64,000 nucleotides of DNA from Streptomyces sp. NBC_00078 (GCF_026343335.1 NZ_JAPELX010000001.1:248001-312000); one strand, 5' to 3'; shown: positions 49,324 to 60,100, counted from the first letter of the stretch. The notes: a model not told the origin generated them from the sequence alone. Translations and numbers: made by a program.

Positions 49324-49479
49324 AACAGCGACCGTCCGATCGAACGGATCGCACAGCAGGCGGGGTTCGGGTCTGCGACTGCGTTCCGTGAGCGCTTCCG
49401 CAGGGTGGTCGGGACCACTCCGCAGGCCTACCGCTCGGCTTTCCACGGAAAGGCGCGCGTCCCGGCCGGGCCATCCTGA
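49324..49479 (+). pseudogene. C-terminal fragment of a GlxA/AraC-family regulator
   Basis: The frame ending at TGA 49477 reads RPIERIAQQAGFGSATAF and RERFRRVVGTTPQAYRSAF, the second helix-turn-helix and tail of a GlxA-type AraC regulator. Everything upstream is missing: the sequence before about 49324 belongs to the membrane protein on the opposite strand. A deletion has therefore joined the two remnants. Confidence 0.7.
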
Positions 49480-49506
49480 GCGCCGGTGGCAGAGGGCGTC
49501 ACCGGC

Positions 49507-49746
49507 TCAGACGGCCAGTGACAGACCGTCCTCGCCGTCCGCCGTCCCCCGCGAGGCGATCAGCAGGGCGTCGGCCCTCGCGATGGCCTCCTCGACGCTC
49601 GTTGCTCCCATCGTCGTGCACAGGATGCGGCTGACGTCCGCCAGCTCCCTTGCCACCTGTGGCTTCTCGCGCTCCGCCTGCGCGATGCGCAGCGACGCGT
49701 ATCTGGTGAGCAACGTTCTGACGACCTTCGGGTCCGGAATGAGCAC
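49507..49746 (-). CDS. DUF5133-family protein
   Basis: A 79-residue cytoplasmic helical protein starting VLIPDPKVVRTLLTRYASLRI, with DVSRILCTTMGATSVEEAIARAD, the DUF5133 pattern of small Streptomyces proteins. Paralogues are common in the genus; the function is unknown. The GTG at 49746 follows GAGGGG at six bases; an ATG at 49803 would add an unrelated basic leader. Confidence 0.8.
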   Translation of the reverse strand: MLIPDPKVVRTLLTRYASLRIAQAEREKPQVARELADVSRILCTTMGATSVEEAIARADALLIASRGTADGEDGLSLAV

Positions 49747-49915
49747 GAAGCGCCCCTCTCTTGGTTTTCGCCTCGTCTTCCCGGGCAGGGCCGGACCATT
49801 CACATCTTTCGCGCCCTGGGCCTCGATTGACGCAGTACCGCCGCTCGACCCGATTCCCGGCGCGCCCCGAGGCGTTGAACAGAGGGTAGCCCTCCGAGCA
49901 CGAACGGTGAAGCCA

Positions 49916-50251
49916 ATGAACCACTCCGGCCGCCTTCTCTGCGCCCTCTATCTCGCCACCTGCGGCGGACTCGCCTGGACCACGGTCCTCGAATTCCTCC
50001 ACGGCCCACGGTGGGCCGCGTTCCTGTTCGCCGCGGCCAGTCTGGTTCCGGTCATCGCCGTGGTGCGCGAGACCCTGATCCGCGACCTGCGCGAGTCCGC
50101 CGCCGGGCCGCGCCGTCCCGCACCTACGGCCGCCGACGAGGTCGTCCGCGGGGAGCTGGAAGCCGCTTGCTGCGAACGCTGGTGGACGAGCCTCGGCCGC
50201 GACCACGACGTGAGCTGCCCGCACGGGATGCGACGCAGCAGCGCCGCCTGA
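49916..50251 (+). CDS. Small membrane protein of unknown function
   Basis: A 111-residue protein with two adjacent hydrophobic helices (about residues 6-24 and 32-50) and a soluble tail containing ACCERWW and a final CPHGMRRSSAA. A GTG at 49907 (three residues longer) is an alternative start. No family is recognised. It is intact but lies inside a stretch of broken genes. Confidence 0.65.
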   Translation: MNHSGRLLCALYLATCGGLAWTTVLEFLHGPRWAAFLFAAASLVPVIAVVRETLIRDLRESAAGPRRPAPTAADEVVRGELEAACCERWWTSLGRDHDVSCPHGMRRSSAA

Positions 50252-50266
50252 CGCTCCCGGACTCTC

Positions 50267-50748
50267 TCAGGGCGACCTGTCCACCGTGCAGCCGTGTGTA
50301 CCCCCGCCGCCACGCAACAGTTCCTCGTGCGTGCCAATCTCCACGATGCGGCCCTCGCCCGTCACCGCGATCCGGTCGGCGCCCCGCACGGTGGACGGCC
50401 GGTGCGCCACCACGAACACGGTCCGTCCGTTCAGCAGCCGGGCCGGCGCCTGCCGGACGAGGGCCTCCGCGCGGGTGTCCGGGGCCGAGGTCGCCTCGTC
50501 CAGGATCAGCACCTTGGGATCCCGGGTCAGCGCGCGGGCGATGGCGAGGCGCTGGCGTTGCCCGCCCGGCAGCCGGGCCCCGCGCTCGCCGGCCACGGTG
50601 TCCAGGCCGTGCGGCTGTGCTTGACGGTGAACACGCCGACCGCCGCGATCAGGTGGCGGCGGTCGGCGCGGAACAGGTACCCGCGGGTGCGGATCGAGTG
50701 GTCGTCGCGGTAGCGGTGGTCGATGGGCCTCTCCGACGACGACGCCAT
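50267..50748 (-). pseudogene. ABC exporter (permease-ATPase) with large internal deletion
   Basis: The 5' part from ATG 50748 reads [16 protein letters not shown], then [19 protein letters not shown], the N-terminus of a fused permease-ATPase exporter. At about 50612 it jumps, out of frame, to [28 protein letters not shown], the Walker [11 protein letters not shown], and [14 protein letters not shown]. The whole membrane domain and Walker A, over 1 kb, are missing. Substitutions such as SAPDT for SALDT and LPGG for LSGG suggest further decay. Confidence 0.75.
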
Positions 50749-50784
50749 CGACGGGGGTCCTGCGTGGTGACCGTGTGTGTCGTG

Positions 50785-51642
50785 TCAGACGGCGTCGAGC
50801 TGCGCGACTTCCTCGGGGCTGAGCTCCAGGTCGGTCGCGCCGAGGGAGTCCAGGATGGTCTCCGGGCGGCTGGAACCCGGAATGGGCACCACCACCGGCG
50901 ACTTGGCGAGCATCCACGCCAGGCACACGCGCTGCGGGCTCACCCCGTGGGCCTCGGCGATCCGGGCGAACGGCGCGTAGGTGGAGCCCAGTTCACCGGC
51001 CCGGAAGATACCGCCCAGCGGGCTCCAGGGCAGGAACGCGATGCCCAGCTCGTCGCACAGGTCAAGCTCCGGCTCGCTGGAGCGGAAGGCCGGGGAGAAC
51101 TGGTTCTGCACGGAGACCAGGCGCCCGCCGAGGATCTCGTTGGCCTCCCTGATCCGGTCGGGGTCGGCGTTGGAGATGCCTGCCATGCGGATCTTGCCCT
51201 CGTCCAGCAGGTCCCGCACCGCACCGACGGACTCGGCGTACGGCACCTTCGGGTCGGGGCGGTGGAACTGGTAGAGGCCGATGGCCTCCACGCCCAGCCG
51301 GCGCAGGGACGCCTCGCAGGCCTCCTTGAGGTGGCGGGGGCTCCCGTCGAGGGTCCAGCTGCCGTCGCCGGGGCGCAGATGGCCGCCCTTGGTGGCGACC
51401 AGGACGTCCCCGCCACGGTCGTGGGAGGCGAGCGCCTTGGCGATCAGGGTCTCGTTGTGGCCGACCTCGTGGGCGTCGCGGTGGTAGGCGTCCGCGGTGT
51501 CGATCAGCGTCACGCCGGCGTCGAGGGCGGCGTGGATCGTGGCGAGCGAACGCGCCTCGTCCGGCCGTCCCTCGATCGACATGGGCATCCCGCCCAGGCC
51601 GATCGCGCTGACGTCGATGTCACCGATGCGGCGGTTGTGCAT
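50785..51642 (-). CDS. Aldo/keto reductase
   Basis: A 285-residue NADPH-dependent reductase of the AKR fold. Conserved residues are visible in order: [28 protein letters not shown] (Asp and Tyr), VATKGGH (Lys), [15 protein letters not shown] (His), [26 protein letters not shown] (cofactor site). The substrate is unknown. It is divergent from a Gfo/Idh/MocA oxidoreductase gene with 260 bases between them; that interval shows only an AT-richer patch (about 51760-51800) that may hold promoters. Confidence 0.92.
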   Translation of the reverse strand: MHNRRIGDIDVSAIGLGGMPMSIEGRPDEARSLATIHAALDAGVTLIDTADAYHRDAHEVGHNETLIAKALASHDRGGDVLVATKGGHLRPGDGSWTLDGSPRHLKEACEASLRRLGVEAIGLYQFHRPDPKVPYAESVGAVRDLLDEGKIRMAGISNADPDRIREANEILGGRLVSVQNQFSPAFRSSEPELDLCDELGIAFLPWSPLGGIFRAGELGSTYAPFARIAEAHGVSPQRVCLAWMLAKSPVVVPIPGSSRPETILDSLGATDLELSPEEVAQLDAV

Positions 51643-51902
51643 GTGCTCGTGACCTCTTCAGATGGTGGCGCGGGACCGAATGGCGTTCGACCCCCCGCAC
51701 ATGGCGTGCGGAGGCGCCGGAACTCGTTCCAGCGTGACCCTCCTGCGGGCCGGAGGTCCAATAGAGGAAAGAGAACGCATTAAGCAGCCGGGCAACTGAA
51801 TCGCCGGGCAGGGGGAACCGGCCCGCACGGCCTGCCGGTGGGTGTGCGAGGCTCACTGCCGAGCAGCCGCCACGACGGGCGGCGCGGTGGAGAGGCGGCG
51901 GC

Positions 51903-52796
51903 ATGCGCATCGGTCTGCTCGGTACCGGCCCCTGGGCGGCGATGGCTCATGCCCCAGCCCTGAGCGAGCACGCGGGACTGGACTTCGCCGGAGTGTGGGG
52001 CCGCCGCTCCGAGGCCGCGAAGGAACTCGCCGACCGGCACGGCACGCGCGCCTACGACGACGTCGACGCGCTGCTCGCCGACGTGGACGCGGTCGCCCTG
52101 GCCCTGCCGCCGGCCGTGCAGGCCGATCTCGCGGTGCGCGCGGCGCGGGCGGGGCGTCATCTGCTGCTGGACAAGCCGCTCGCGACGACGGTGGCGCAGG
52201 GGCGGGCGGTGGCCGACGCCGTGCGGGACGCCGGGGTCGCCTCGGTCGTCTTCTTCACCAGCCGTTTCGTGCCGGACACCGAGGCCTGGATCACCGAACA
52301 GGCGGACGCGGGAGGCTGGTTCACCGGGCGCGCGGAGTGGTTGGGAGCGCTGTTCGGCGGCGACGGCGACAGCCCGTTCGCGGACTCGCCGTGGCGGCAG
52401 GAGAAGGGCGCCCTGTGGGACGTGGGGCCGCACGCCCTCTCCGTGCTGCTGCCGGTCCTCGGCGACGCCCGCCGGGTGACCGCCGCGGCGCCGGGCCCCG
52501 GCGACACCGTCCATCTGGTCCTCGACCACGTCGGCGGCGCGTCGAGCACCCTCACCCTCAGCCTCTCGGCGCCGGCCGCGGCCGCCGGAGCCACGGTCGA
52601 GCTGCGCGGCAGGGCGGGGGTGGCCGTGCTCCCGGACAGCGGTGAGGGGCCGGTCACCGCCCTCGTCCAGGCCGCCGACGCCCTGCTCACCGCCGCCGGC
52701 ACCGGCCGGCCGCACCCCTGCGACGCGGCTTTCGGCCTGCGGGTCACGGAGATCCTCGCGGAGGCCGAGGCGCTGATGGACGGCGCCGCGCGCTGA
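51903..52796 (+). CDS. Gfo/Idh/MocA-family oxidoreductase
   Basis: A 297-residue NAD(P)-dependent dehydrogenase, probably acting on a sugar or inositol derivative. The Rossmann loop is IGLLGTGPWAAMAHAPAL; the second block is DKPLATTVAQGRAV, carrying the conserved EKP-like Lys (DKP here). ALWDVGPHALSVLLPVLG supplies the Asp and His of the active site. The protein is short for the family because the C-terminal sheet is reduced. The ATG at 51903 gives the loop at once and follows GGAGAGG. Confidence 0.9.
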   Translation: MRIGLLGTGPWAAMAHAPALSEHAGLDFAGVWGRRSEAAKELADRHGTRAYDDVDALLADVDAVALALPPAVQADLAVRAARAGRHLLLDKPLATTVAQGRAVADAVRDAGVASVVFFTSRFVPDTEAWITEQADAGGWFTGRAEWLGALFGGDGDSPFADSPWRQEKGALWDVGPHALSVLLPVLGDARRVTAAAPGPGDTVHLVLDHVGGASSTLTLSLSAPAAAAGATVELRGRAGVAVLPDSGEGPVTALVQAADALLTAAGTGRPHPCDAAFGLRVTEILAEAEALMDGAAR

Positions 52797-52853
52797 CGCG
52801 GACGGCGGCCCCTCCGGCATGCGGGACGCGCCCCGGCGTAGGAGCGTGGTGGT

Positions 52854-53963
52854 GTGGGAAAGGTGCCCGTCCTGTCGCCGCGCCGGGACCACGCCCGGCG
52901 GGGCTGGCTGCGGGGCGCGCCGCCGCCGCGCTGGGTGAAGGTTCTTCCGGTCGTCCTGATCGCCGGCGTGTGCACGGCCACGCTGCTGAGCCCCGACCCC
53001 ATCGACATCGGGTTCCTGCTGGGAGCCATCCCACCGCTGGCCGTCCTGTCGTACGGCCCCTGGGCGACCGCGGTCCTCGGCGCACTCGTGGTCGCCGTCC
53101 TCAACATCCCGGCCTTCAATCTCAACCACCCCGGCAACACCGACCTGTTGACCATCAGCTTCGTCTCCGTGCTGAGCGTGTTCGTGTCGTACGTGCGCAG
53201 TCGTCGCGACGCCCAGCTGGACCTGGAGCGCACGGTCGCCGAGGCCGCGCAGCGCGCCGTAGTGCCGCCGCTGCCCGAGCGGGTCGGCCCGGTCCGCTGT
53301 GTGGGCCTGTACCGGGCCGCGGAGCGCGGCACGCTGGTGGGGGGCGATTTCTTCGACGTACGGGAGGGGCCGCACGGCGTGCGGGCCGTGATGGGCGACG
53401 TCCAGGGGCACGGGCTGTCCGCGGTCGCCACGGTCGCCTCGCTGCTGGGGGCCTTCCATGAGGCGGTGCTGGACCAGCCCGACCTGGAGTCGGTCGCCGC
53501 CCGTCTCGACCGCAGGCTGGTCGTGGACTCGGCGGCCTCGCGGTACGCCGAGCTGTTCGCGACCGCCGTGCTGCTGGAGTTCTCCCGCGACGCCCAGGCG
53601 GTTCGGATGGTCTCCTGCGGGCATCCTGCACCGCTGCTGCTGAGTGGCGGGAAGGTCACCGAACTCGACCTCGTCGCCTGGACGCCGCTCGGTCTCGGCC
53701 TGTCCGACGGCGGCCCGGACTCCGCGCTCACGCTCCGGCTGGAGCCCGGCCAGAGCCTCTTCCTCGCCTCGGACGGCGTGAGTGAGGCCAGGGACGCCTC
53801 GGGCGCCTTCTACCCGCTGACCGACCGCCTGTGCGCCCTTGGCGACACCGATCCGGCCGTGCTCGCCGACCGGGTCTGGGCGGATCTCGTACGCCACTGC
53901 CCTGCCGTCGTCGACGACGTGACGATGCTCGTCCTCACGCCCTCGTCACGGGACGTTCGCTGA
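52854..53963 (+). CDS. Membrane-anchored SpoIIE-type PP2C phosphatase
   Basis: A 369-residue signalling phosphatase. Three hydrophobic helices lie within residues about 28-118, without a large external loop, followed by a short coiled-coil ([20 protein letters not shown]) and PP2C (about 145-365) with [26 protein letters not shown] and [12 protein letters not shown]. The GTG at 52854 follows AGGAGCG. It should dephosphorylate a partner anti-anti-sigma protein at the membrane. Its last 29 bases overlap the convergent MMPL gene. Confidence 0.92.
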   Translation: MGKVPVLSPRRDHARRGWLRGAPPPRWVKVLPVVLIAGVCTATLLSPDPIDIGFLLGAIPPLAVLSYGPWATAVLGALVVAVLNIPAFNLNHPGNTDLLTISFVSVLSVFVSYVRSRRDAQLDLERTVAEAAQRAVVPPLPERVGPVRCVGLYRAAERGTLVGGDFFDVREGPHGVRAVMGDVQGHGLSAVATVASLLGAFHEAVLDQPDLESVAARLDRRLVVDSAASRYAELFATAVLLEFSRDAQAVRMVSCGHPAPLLLSGGKVTELDLVAWTPLGLGLSDGGPDSALTLRLEPGQSLFLASDGVSEARDASGAFYPLTDRLCALGDTDPAVLADRVWADLVRHCPAVVDDVTMLVLTPSSRDVR

Positions 53964-56196
53964 CGTTCTGCCCGGCACCGTGCTCCTGGTTGCCCTCCGC
54001 GTCGATGTGCGGCAGGACCCGGTCGAGCCAGCGCGGAGTCCACCAGGCGTGCTTGCCCAGCAGGGTCATCACCGCGGGCACCATGAGCAGCCGCACCACG
54101 GTCGCATCGATCAGCACGCTCACCGCGAGCCCCAGTCCGAGCATCTTGACCACGATGTTGTCGCTGACGATGAAGGCGGCGAACACGCTCACCATGATCA
54201 GTGCCGCGCAGGTGATGACCCGGGCGGTGATCTCCAGGGCATGGGCGACCGAGGCTTTGGCGTCCGAGGTGCGCAGCCAGGACTCGTGGACGCGGGAGAG
54301 CAGGAAGATCTCGTAGTCCATGCTCAGGCCGAAGATGATCGCGAACATCATCATCGGCACATAGCTCTCGATGGGCACCTTGCCGTGGACGCCCAGCGCC
54401 GGCCCGCCCCAGCCCCACTGGAAGACGGCCACGACGACGCCGTACGAGGCCCCGATGGACAGCACGTTCAGGACGGCCGCCTTGACGGCGACGAGCAGGC
54501 CGCGGAAGACCGCGAGGATGATCAGGAAGGCCAGGGCGACCACCACGCCGATGATCAGGGGCAGTCGGCCGGCCACGATGTCGCGGAAGTCGACCTGGGC
54601 CGCCGTGGTGCCGGTGACATAGCCCTTGGCGGGCGTGCCGGAGACCGCGTCCGGGAGGGTGTCGTGGACCAGGCGGTTGGTCAGGGCGGTGGTGTCGGCG
54701 CTCTGCGGGGACTGCTTCGAGTAGACGGTGCCGATGAGGACGTCGCCGTCCTTGGTGGGCGTCAGCGAAGTGACCGTGGAGGCGCCGGCGACGGAGTTGA
54801 GGGTCTTCTGCGCCTGGGAGGACAGGGTGGAGCGCTGGGACGAGGAGACGGAGGTCTGGTCGATGACGACGGTGAGCGGGCCGTTGGAGCCGGGGCCGAA
54901 CGCATCGGTCATCAGGTCGTAGGCGCGACGGTCGGTGAAGGAGGTGGGGTCGGCACCGTCACCGATGTGGCCCAGCTGGATGGAGAACACCGGGATCGCC
55001 AGGACGACCACGACGCCGACACCTGCCGCCAGGAACTGCCAGGGCCTGCGCTCCACGCGCTGGGCGTAGCGGTGCCAGGTCCCCTGGGGCGCGGCTCCGG
55101 GCTCCGCGTCGGTCTCGGCGACGGGGCGGCGCAGGTGGTAACGGTCGATGTGTTTGCCGATGAGCCCGAGCAGGGCCGGGACCAGGGTCAGCGCGCCGAT
55201 GACCGCCGAGACGACCGTCACGGCGGCGGCCAGGCCGAGTTTGCCGATGAAGCTCACGCCGGAGGCGTACAGCCCGGCGAGGGCGACGATCACGGTGCAG
55301 CCGGAGACCAGGACCGCCCGCCCGCTGGTGGCGGTGGCGTGCCCGGCCGAGTGCACCGGATCGGCGCCGTCCATGAGGTTCTGCCGGTGCCGGGTGCTCA
55401 GGAACAGGGCGTAGTCGATGCCGACGCCGAGGCCGATCATCGTCGCCAGGGTCGGCGAGACGGTGGCGAAGGTGAAGGCCGCGGCGAGCAGCCCGAGGCA
55501 GGCGAGCCCGGCGATCGCGCTGAGCAGCGCGGTCAGCAGGGGCAGCCCGGCGGCGATCACGCTGCCGAAGCCGACGATCAGGACGACGATGGCGACGGCG
55601 AAGCCGATGAGTTCGCTCAGGCGGTCGTTGCCGGCGGGCCGGGCCAGTTCGCCCAGCGGTCCGCCGTACTCGACCTGCGCTCCGGCCGAGCGCAGCGGCT
55701 GGACCGCCTTGTCGACTCCGTTCAGGTAGCTGTCACCCAGCGTCGAGGGCTGGACGTCGAAGCGGACGGTGATGTAGGCCGTCTTCCCGTCGGAGGACAC
55801 CGGCCCGACCTTCGAGGCGGGGGCGGACAGCGGGTTCTGGGCGGACAGGACGTGCGGCAGCTTCTGCAGGTCGCCCACCGTGGTGGACATCTGCGAACCG
55901 AGCGACGTGACGGACTTCTGCCCGTCGTGCAGGACGATCTGGCTGCCGTATCCGCCCGCCGCCGGGTCGTGCTTCTGCAGCACGTCCAGGCCCTGCTGGG
56001 ACTGGACACCCGGAAGGGAGAAGTTGTCGGAGTAGTCGCCCCCGAAGGACCGGTTGAGGAACTGCAGCGCCACCAGGGCAACGAGCCAGGCGACGATGAC
56101 GATCACGAAGTGGCGGGCACACCATTCTCCGAGGCGTCGCAGCACCCCCTTGGCGACGGTGTCCCTCCCCCCCGCGTCGGTGCCGGTCGGTGCCAT
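53935..56196 (-). CDS. MMPL-family RND transporter
   Basis: A 753-residue exporter with two repeats of six helices and two extracytoplasmic loops. The first helix is [21 protein letters not shown], and helices 2-6 contain [17 protein letters not shown], the MMPL proton-relay signature. The second repeat has [19 protein letters not shown]. Substrates of the family include lipids and hydrophobic metabolites. The ATG at 56196 follows AGAAGG; the longer frame to 56523 is low-quality. The 3' end overlaps the PP2C gene. Confidence 0.93.
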   Translation of the reverse strand: MAPTGTDAGGRDTVAKGVLRRLGEWCARHFVIVIVAWLVALVALQFLNRSFGGDYSDNFSLPGVQSQQGLDVLQKHDPAAGGYGSQIVLHDGQKSVTSLGSQMSTTVGDLQKLPHVLSAQNPLSAPASKVGPVSSDGKTAYITVRFDVQPSTLGDSYLNGVDKAVQPLRSAGAQVEYGGPLGELARPAGNDRLSELIGFAVAIVVLIVGFGSVIAAGLPLLTALLSAIAGLACLGLLAAAFTFATVSPTLATMIGLGVGIDYALFLSTRHRQNLMDGADPVHSAGHATATSGRAVLVSGCTVIVALAGLYASGVSFIGKLGLAAAVTVVSAVIGALTLVPALLGLIGKHIDRYHLRRPVAETDAEPGAAPQGTWHRYAQRVERRPWQFLAAGVGVVVVLAIPVFSIQLGHIGDGADPTSFTDRRAYDLMTDAFGPGSNGPLTVVIDQTSVSSSQRSTLSSQAQKTLNSVAGASTVTSLTPTKDGDVLIGTVYSKQSPQSADTTALTNRLVHDTLPDAVSGTPAKGYVTGTTAAQVDFRDIVAGRLPLIIGVVVALAFLIILAVFRGLLVAVKAAVLNVLSIGASYGVVVAVFQWGWGGPALGVHGKVPIESYVPMMMFAIIFGLSMDYEIFLLSRVHESWLRTSDAKASVAHALEITARVITCAALIMVSVFAAFIVSDNIVVKMLGLGLAVSVLIDATVVRLLMVPAVMTLLGKHAWWTPRWLDRVLPHIDAEGNQEHGAGQNVSERPVTRA

Positions 56197-56362
56197 GGCC
56201 TCGGCCTTCTCTGCCGGTCGGGACGGTCGTTGTCTTTCATTACACGCCCGCCCACTCGCTCCGGCATCTCGGGGAGTCCCAGCCTCTTCGCCTCTTCCGG
56301 ATGCACGCCGGGCTTGGGCGTTGAATGGTGATAGCAGAAGCGTTCGGACCCAAGGAGCACTC

Positions 56363-56569
56363 ATGCCGACGTCACAGCCCGACGCGTCCGGGTCGTCCGA
56401 GGACAGCGTCACCCCGGACGACCTGCTCCACACCAGTACCGGCACCGATGTGTCGCCGGAGGACATCGTCCTTGCCACCGGCAGGGACATCACCCCGCGC
56501 AATCTCGAATGGGCCAGGCGCAAGCTGGAGACGGAGGGCTCCGCCGCCCTCGAGAAACTGCTGCCGTAA
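56363..56569 (+). CDS. Small conserved hypothetical protein
   Basis: A 68-residue acidic protein with a serine-rich start, followed by [20 protein letters not shown] and a C-terminal helix [20 protein letters not shown]. The ATG at 56363 has AAGGAG at good spacing, so it is very likely translated. No family name is recognised. It lies between convergent or divergent larger genes and is probably monocistronic. Confidence 0.7.
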   Translation: MPTSQPDASGSSEDSVTPDDLLHTSTGTDVSPEDIVLATGRDITPRNLEWARRKLETEGSAALEKLLP

Positions 56570-56605
56570 CCGCCGCCTCACGACCGCCTGGAGACCGGTA
56601 CCGGT

Positions 56606-57733
56606 TCAGTCCGCGTCGGGCTCCAGGCACAGCACCGGCACCCGCTGGACGAGGTTGACGGCGAAGCCACCGCGGTTCCAGGGCTGTTCCGTCGGCTGGC
56701 AGTGCCCCTCGGCGTCGGTGGCCCGCGCGCTCAGCACATGTTCGCCGGGAGTCGCCGTCCAGCCGAAGTGCCAGCGCCGCCAGGCCCACCGTCGCCCTGC
56801 GTCGGGCTCCAGTTCGGCCTCGTGCCAGGTGCGCCCCGCGTCGGTGCTCACCTCCACCCGCGCCAGTGGGGCCTGCCCCGACCAGGCGCGCCCCTCGACG
56901 GGTACCGGGCCCGGCCGCACCACGCGGGCCCGCGACATGAAGTCCGGGAATCCGGGCGGGACCAGCAGGGCGCGCGGCACGATCCGGGCGACCGGCTCGC
57001 CCTCCTCACCGGACTCCTGCCGCAGCCGGTAGGCCACGGTCTGCTGGAACCCCGTGAACGGCGCGTCCGTGACGGTGACTTCGCGCAGCCACTTCACGTG
57101 CGCCATGCCGTACCAGCCGGGCACCACCAGGCGCACCGGGTGGCCGTGTTGCGGAGGCAGCGGGCCGCCGTTCATCGCGTACGCCACCAGCACCTCGGGC
57201 TCGGTGCCCGTGGCCACGTCCACCGGCAGGGACCGCTGGTAGTCCTGCTCGACCCCGCGTTCCACTCCGTGGTCGGCGCCGGTGAACACCACGTCGACGG
57301 CGTCGGCCCCGACTCCGGCCTCGGCGAGCAGCAGCCGCAGCGGTACGCCCGTCCACTCGGCGGTGCCGACGGCCTCGACGAGCCAGGGCTGGCTGACCGG
57401 GCGGGGGGTGAGCAGAGCCCGGCCGTTGCCCGCGCATTCCAGCGTCACGCGCGTGGTGGCCTGGGGGAATGCCCGCAGATCCGCCAGGTCCAACTGCAGC
57501 GGGCGACGGACCAGGCCTCCGACGGTCAGCGGCCACGGGGTGTCGTCGGGGACGTACGGGATGTCGTAGTGCGTCAGTACGTAGTGCAGACCCGGCGGGG
57601 AGACGTCGTAGCGGAGCGCCTCGAGCGGCAGGCCGTGGTTGCGGGTGGCCAGCGCCAGTTCGTCCCGGCCGATGCCCTCGTCGGGTGCGGCAAGCCGGGC
57701 GGGTGCGCTCGTGTCACCGAGTCGATGGCCCAT
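56606..57733 (-). CDS. Sulfite oxidase-family molybdoenzyme
   Basis: A 375-residue molybdopterin enzyme. The molybdenum-ligand Cys is Cys100 in TLECAGNGR; the cofactor region continues with [35 protein letters not shown], and the C-terminal dimerisation domain has [15 protein letters not shown]. There is no signal peptide, heme domain or twin-arginine motif, so a cytoplasmic form is likely. It would oxidise sulfite or a related sulfur compound. It is divergent from the transhydrogenase gene. Confidence 0.92.
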   Translation of the reverse strand: MGHRLGDTSAPARLAAPDEGIGRDELALATRNHGLPLEALRYDVSPPGLHYVLTHYDIPYVPDDTPWPLTVGGLVRRPLQLDLADLRAFPQATTRVTLECAGNGRALLTPRPVSQPWLVEAVGTAEWTGVPLRLLLAEAGVGADAVDVVFTGADHGVERGVEQDYQRSLPVDVATGTEPEVLVAYAMNGGPLPPQHGHPVRLVVPGWYGMAHVKWLREVTVTDAPFTGFQQTVAYRLRQESGEEGEPVARIVPRALLVPPGFPDFMSRARVVRPGPVPVEGRAWSGQAPLARVEVSTDAGRTWHEAELEPDAGRRWAWRRWHFGWTATPGEHVLSARATDAEGHCQPTEQPWNRGGFAVNLVQRVPVLCLEPDAD

Positions 57734-57899
57734 GACCGCATTATCCCCCCGGAAGGGCGGATGGAGCAGTCGAAAGGGGCAGGTATCCGGTCACGGGACA
57801 CAACTGCCGGTTGGTCAAGGGGAGTTCCGCCGGATCATTGTGCGGCCGTTGCCCGTTCACTCTTTCGAAGAGAGGCCTGCGGCTGACAGACTCCGGAGG

Positions 57900-59303
57900 G
57901 TGCCCGACTTCGACATGCTTGTCATCGGATCCGGCCCCGGCGGCCAGAAGGCCGCGATAGCCGCGGCCAAGCTCGGCCGCCGGGTCGCCATCGTCGACCG
58001 CCCCGACATGGTCGGCGGGGTCTCCATCCACACCGGCACCATCCCCTCCAAGACCCTGCGCGAGGCGGTGCTGTACCTGACCGGTCTCACCCAGCGCGAT
58101 CTGTACGGGCAGAGTTACCGGCTGAAGGAGGACATCACCGTCGCCGACCTGACCGCGCGCACCGAGCACGTGGTCAGCCGGGAGGTGGACGTCATCCGCA
58201 GCCAGCTCTCCCGCAACCACGTCTCCCTCCACGCCGGCACGGGAAGCTTCGTCGACCCGCACACCGTCTCGCTGCGCGAGGTCACCGGTCACGAACGGCT
58301 GCTCAGCGCGGACCACATCGTCATCGCGACCGGCACCCGCCCGGCACGGCCGGACAGCGTCGAGTTCGACGGCCGTACGATCATGGACTCCGACAACGTC
58401 CTCGCCCTCGAACGCGTCCCGCGCTCCATGGTCATCGTCGGGGCCGGTGTGATCGGCATGGAGTACGCGTCGATGTTCGCCGCGCTCGGCAGCAAGGTGA
58501 CCGTCGTCGAGAAACGGGCCGGGATGCTCGACATGTGCGACATCGAGATCATCGAGTCGCTCAAGTACCACCTTCGGGACCTCGCCGTGACGTTCCGTTT
58601 CGGGGAGACCGTCGCCGCCGTCGAGCGCCATCCGCGGGGCACGCTGACCGTCCTGGAGAGCGGCAAGAAGATACCGGCCGACGCCGTGATGTACTCGGCG
58701 GGCCGGCAGGGTCTGACCGCCGAACTCGATCTCGGCAAGGCCGGTTTGACCGCGGACCGGCGTGGCCGGATCGCCGTCGACGAGCACTACCGCACCGAGG
58801 TGCCGCACATCTACGCCGTCGGTGACGTCATCGGCTTCCCGGCGCTCGCCGCCACTTCCATGGAACAGGGCCGGTCCGCGGCCTACCACGCCTGCGGTGA
58901 GCCGGTCGGGCAGATGCACAACCTGCAGCCCATCGGCATCTACACCATCCCGGAGATCAGCTTCGTCGGCCGCACCGAGGACCAGCTCACCGAGGACAGC
59001 GTGCCCTTCGAGGTCGGCATCTCCCGCTACCGAGAACTCGCGCGCGGCCAGATCGTCGGCGACTCCCACGGCATGCTGAAGCTGCTGGTCTCCCCGGAGG
59101 ACCGCAGGCTGCTCGGCGTGCACTGCTTCGGCTCGGGCGCAACGGAGTTGATCCACATCGGGCAGACCGTGATGGGCTGCGGCGGCACCGTCGACTACCT
59201 GGTCAACGCGGTGTTCAACTACCCGACGCTGGCGGAGTCCTACAAGGTCGCCGCCCTGGACGCCACGAACAAACTTCGGCAGATCGACCACATCGGAGAC
59301 TGA
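57900..59303 (+). CDS. sthA: Soluble pyridine nucleotide transhydrogenase
   Basis: A 467-residue flavoprotein moving hydride between NADPH and NAD+. FAD loop: [20 protein letters not shown]. The position of the disulfide reductase CxxxxC motif is [14 protein letters not shown], lacking both cysteines, which separates SthA from lipoamide dehydrogenases. NAD binding: [23 protein letters not shown] second site: [21 protein letters not shown]. The GTG at 57900 fits the family start PDFDMLVIG; its GGAGG abuts the start, so initiation may be weak or leaderless. An ATG at 57915 is the alternative. Confidence 0.94.
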   Translation: MPDFDMLVIGSGPGGQKAAIAAAKLGRRVAIVDRPDMVGGVSIHTGTIPSKTLREAVLYLTGLTQRDLYGQSYRLKEDITVADLTARTEHVVSREVDVIRSQLSRNHVSLHAGTGSFVDPHTVSLREVTGHERLLSADHIVIATGTRPARPDSVEFDGRTIMDSDNVLALERVPRSMVIVGAGVIGMEYASMFAALGSKVTVVEKRAGMLDMCDIEIIESLKYHLRDLAVTFRFGETVAAVERHPRGTLTVLESGKKIPADAVMYSAGRQGLTAELDLGKAGLTADRRGRIAVDEHYRTEVPHIYAVGDVIGFPALAATSMEQGRSAAYHACGEPVGQMHNLQPIGIYTIPEISFVGRTEDQLTEDSVPFEVGISRYRELARGQIVGDSHGMLKLLVSPEDRRLLGVHCFGSGATELIHIGQTVMGCGGTVDYLVNAVFNYPTLAESYKVAALDATNKLRQIDHIGD

Positions 59304-59310
59304 ACAGCCG

Positions 59311-59793
59311 TCAGCGGTCCGGCACTTCGGTGTCGTCCTCGACGACATGGACGGCGGCCTCCTCGGCGCCTGCGGCCCCGCCGTCGATGCCCACGTCGGT
59401 GGCGACCGTCGTGTCGGGGTGCGCTCCCTCGCCCGAGGCGACCAGGCGGCCCGCGCGCCGCGAACCGGCCTGGAGGTCGACGGGTTCGCCCTCTCCCCCG
59501 GGAAGGTCGCCGGCCTCGTCGCGCGCGGGGGCGGTCACGTCGGGAACCTCCTCGGCGAGCCGTTCGTCGAGGGTCTCGCCGGCCTGCTGCTCGGCGGCCG
59601 TCGTGCCGTACTTGGTCACGCCGAGCGGCTTTTCCGGTGGGGAGTAGCCCTCGTCCAGCGTGTCGTCGTAGGTGCGTTCGTCGACCGCGTCCTGCAGATC
59701 GAGCGGCGCCGCGTCTGCCTGTTCCTCGTTGGTTCCGGTGGGCTGGTAGGCGTCGTCGGCCATTGGCTCGGACTCCATGCGTTCGCTGTCCAC
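59311..59793 (-). CDS. DUF5709-family protein
   Basis: A 160-residue very acidic, low-hydrophobicity protein with DDTLDEGYSPPEKPLGVTKYGTT and LDERLAEEVPD, the DUF5709 pattern of actinomycete proteins of unknown function. It is largely predicted to be disordered. The GTG at 59793 has GGGAGG at seven bases and is preferred over the ATG at 59763. It converges on sthA with a 7-base gap. Confidence 0.85.
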   Translation of the reverse strand: MDSERMESEPMADDAYQPTGTNEEQADAAPLDLQDAVDERTYDDTLDEGYSPPEKPLGVTKYGTTAAEQQAGETLDERLAEEVPDVTAPARDEAGDLPGGEGEPVDLQAGSRRAGRLVASGEGAHPDTTVATDVGIDGGAAGAEEAAVHVVEDDTEVPDR

Positions 59794-59916
59794 TGATGCC
59801 TCCCTCGCGCGTTGCGGCGGGTCGTTTCCTTACGGTGTCCCGGTCCGCGTTTCCCGTTGCGCGCGGTCCAACCCCGGTAGTCCCGGGCGGCCCGGGAGGT
59901 TACTTCCCGGTCAATC

Positions 59917-59944
59917 TTGAAAGCTCAAAGGGTGGGGCTATCAT
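59917..59944 (+). promoter_or_regulatory. Promoter candidate for APC permease
   Basis: TTGAAA at 59917-59922 and TATCAT at 59939-59944, 16 bases apart, resemble a housekeeping-sigma promoter. The 335-base interval 59794-60128 otherwise contains only a long 5' leader of about 180 bases and a palindrome near its end. Confidence 0.45.
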
Positions 59945-60100
59945 CACTCGCACACACGCTGTGACCGCCCGGCAACGCACCGGCCGTGCGGGATCCTTCA
60001 CGTCTTTCTCCGCCCCCGACCCGAGGCCAACCCTCTTTCGTCCGGGACGGGTTCGTCACCCCCCCACCTCCCCTCGTCGTCGGGGCAAGGCCGCCCTCAC

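Noticed and set aside
48896..49474. An intact 192-residue membrane protein starting at 49474
   Set aside because: The first 50 residues are antisense to the GlxA-type regulator tail, with no ribosome site; the membrane protein proper begins at the junction.
57900..59303. Dihydrolipoamide dehydrogenase
   Set aside because: The redox-active CxxxxC motif is replaced by GTIPSK, which is the soluble transhydrogenase form.
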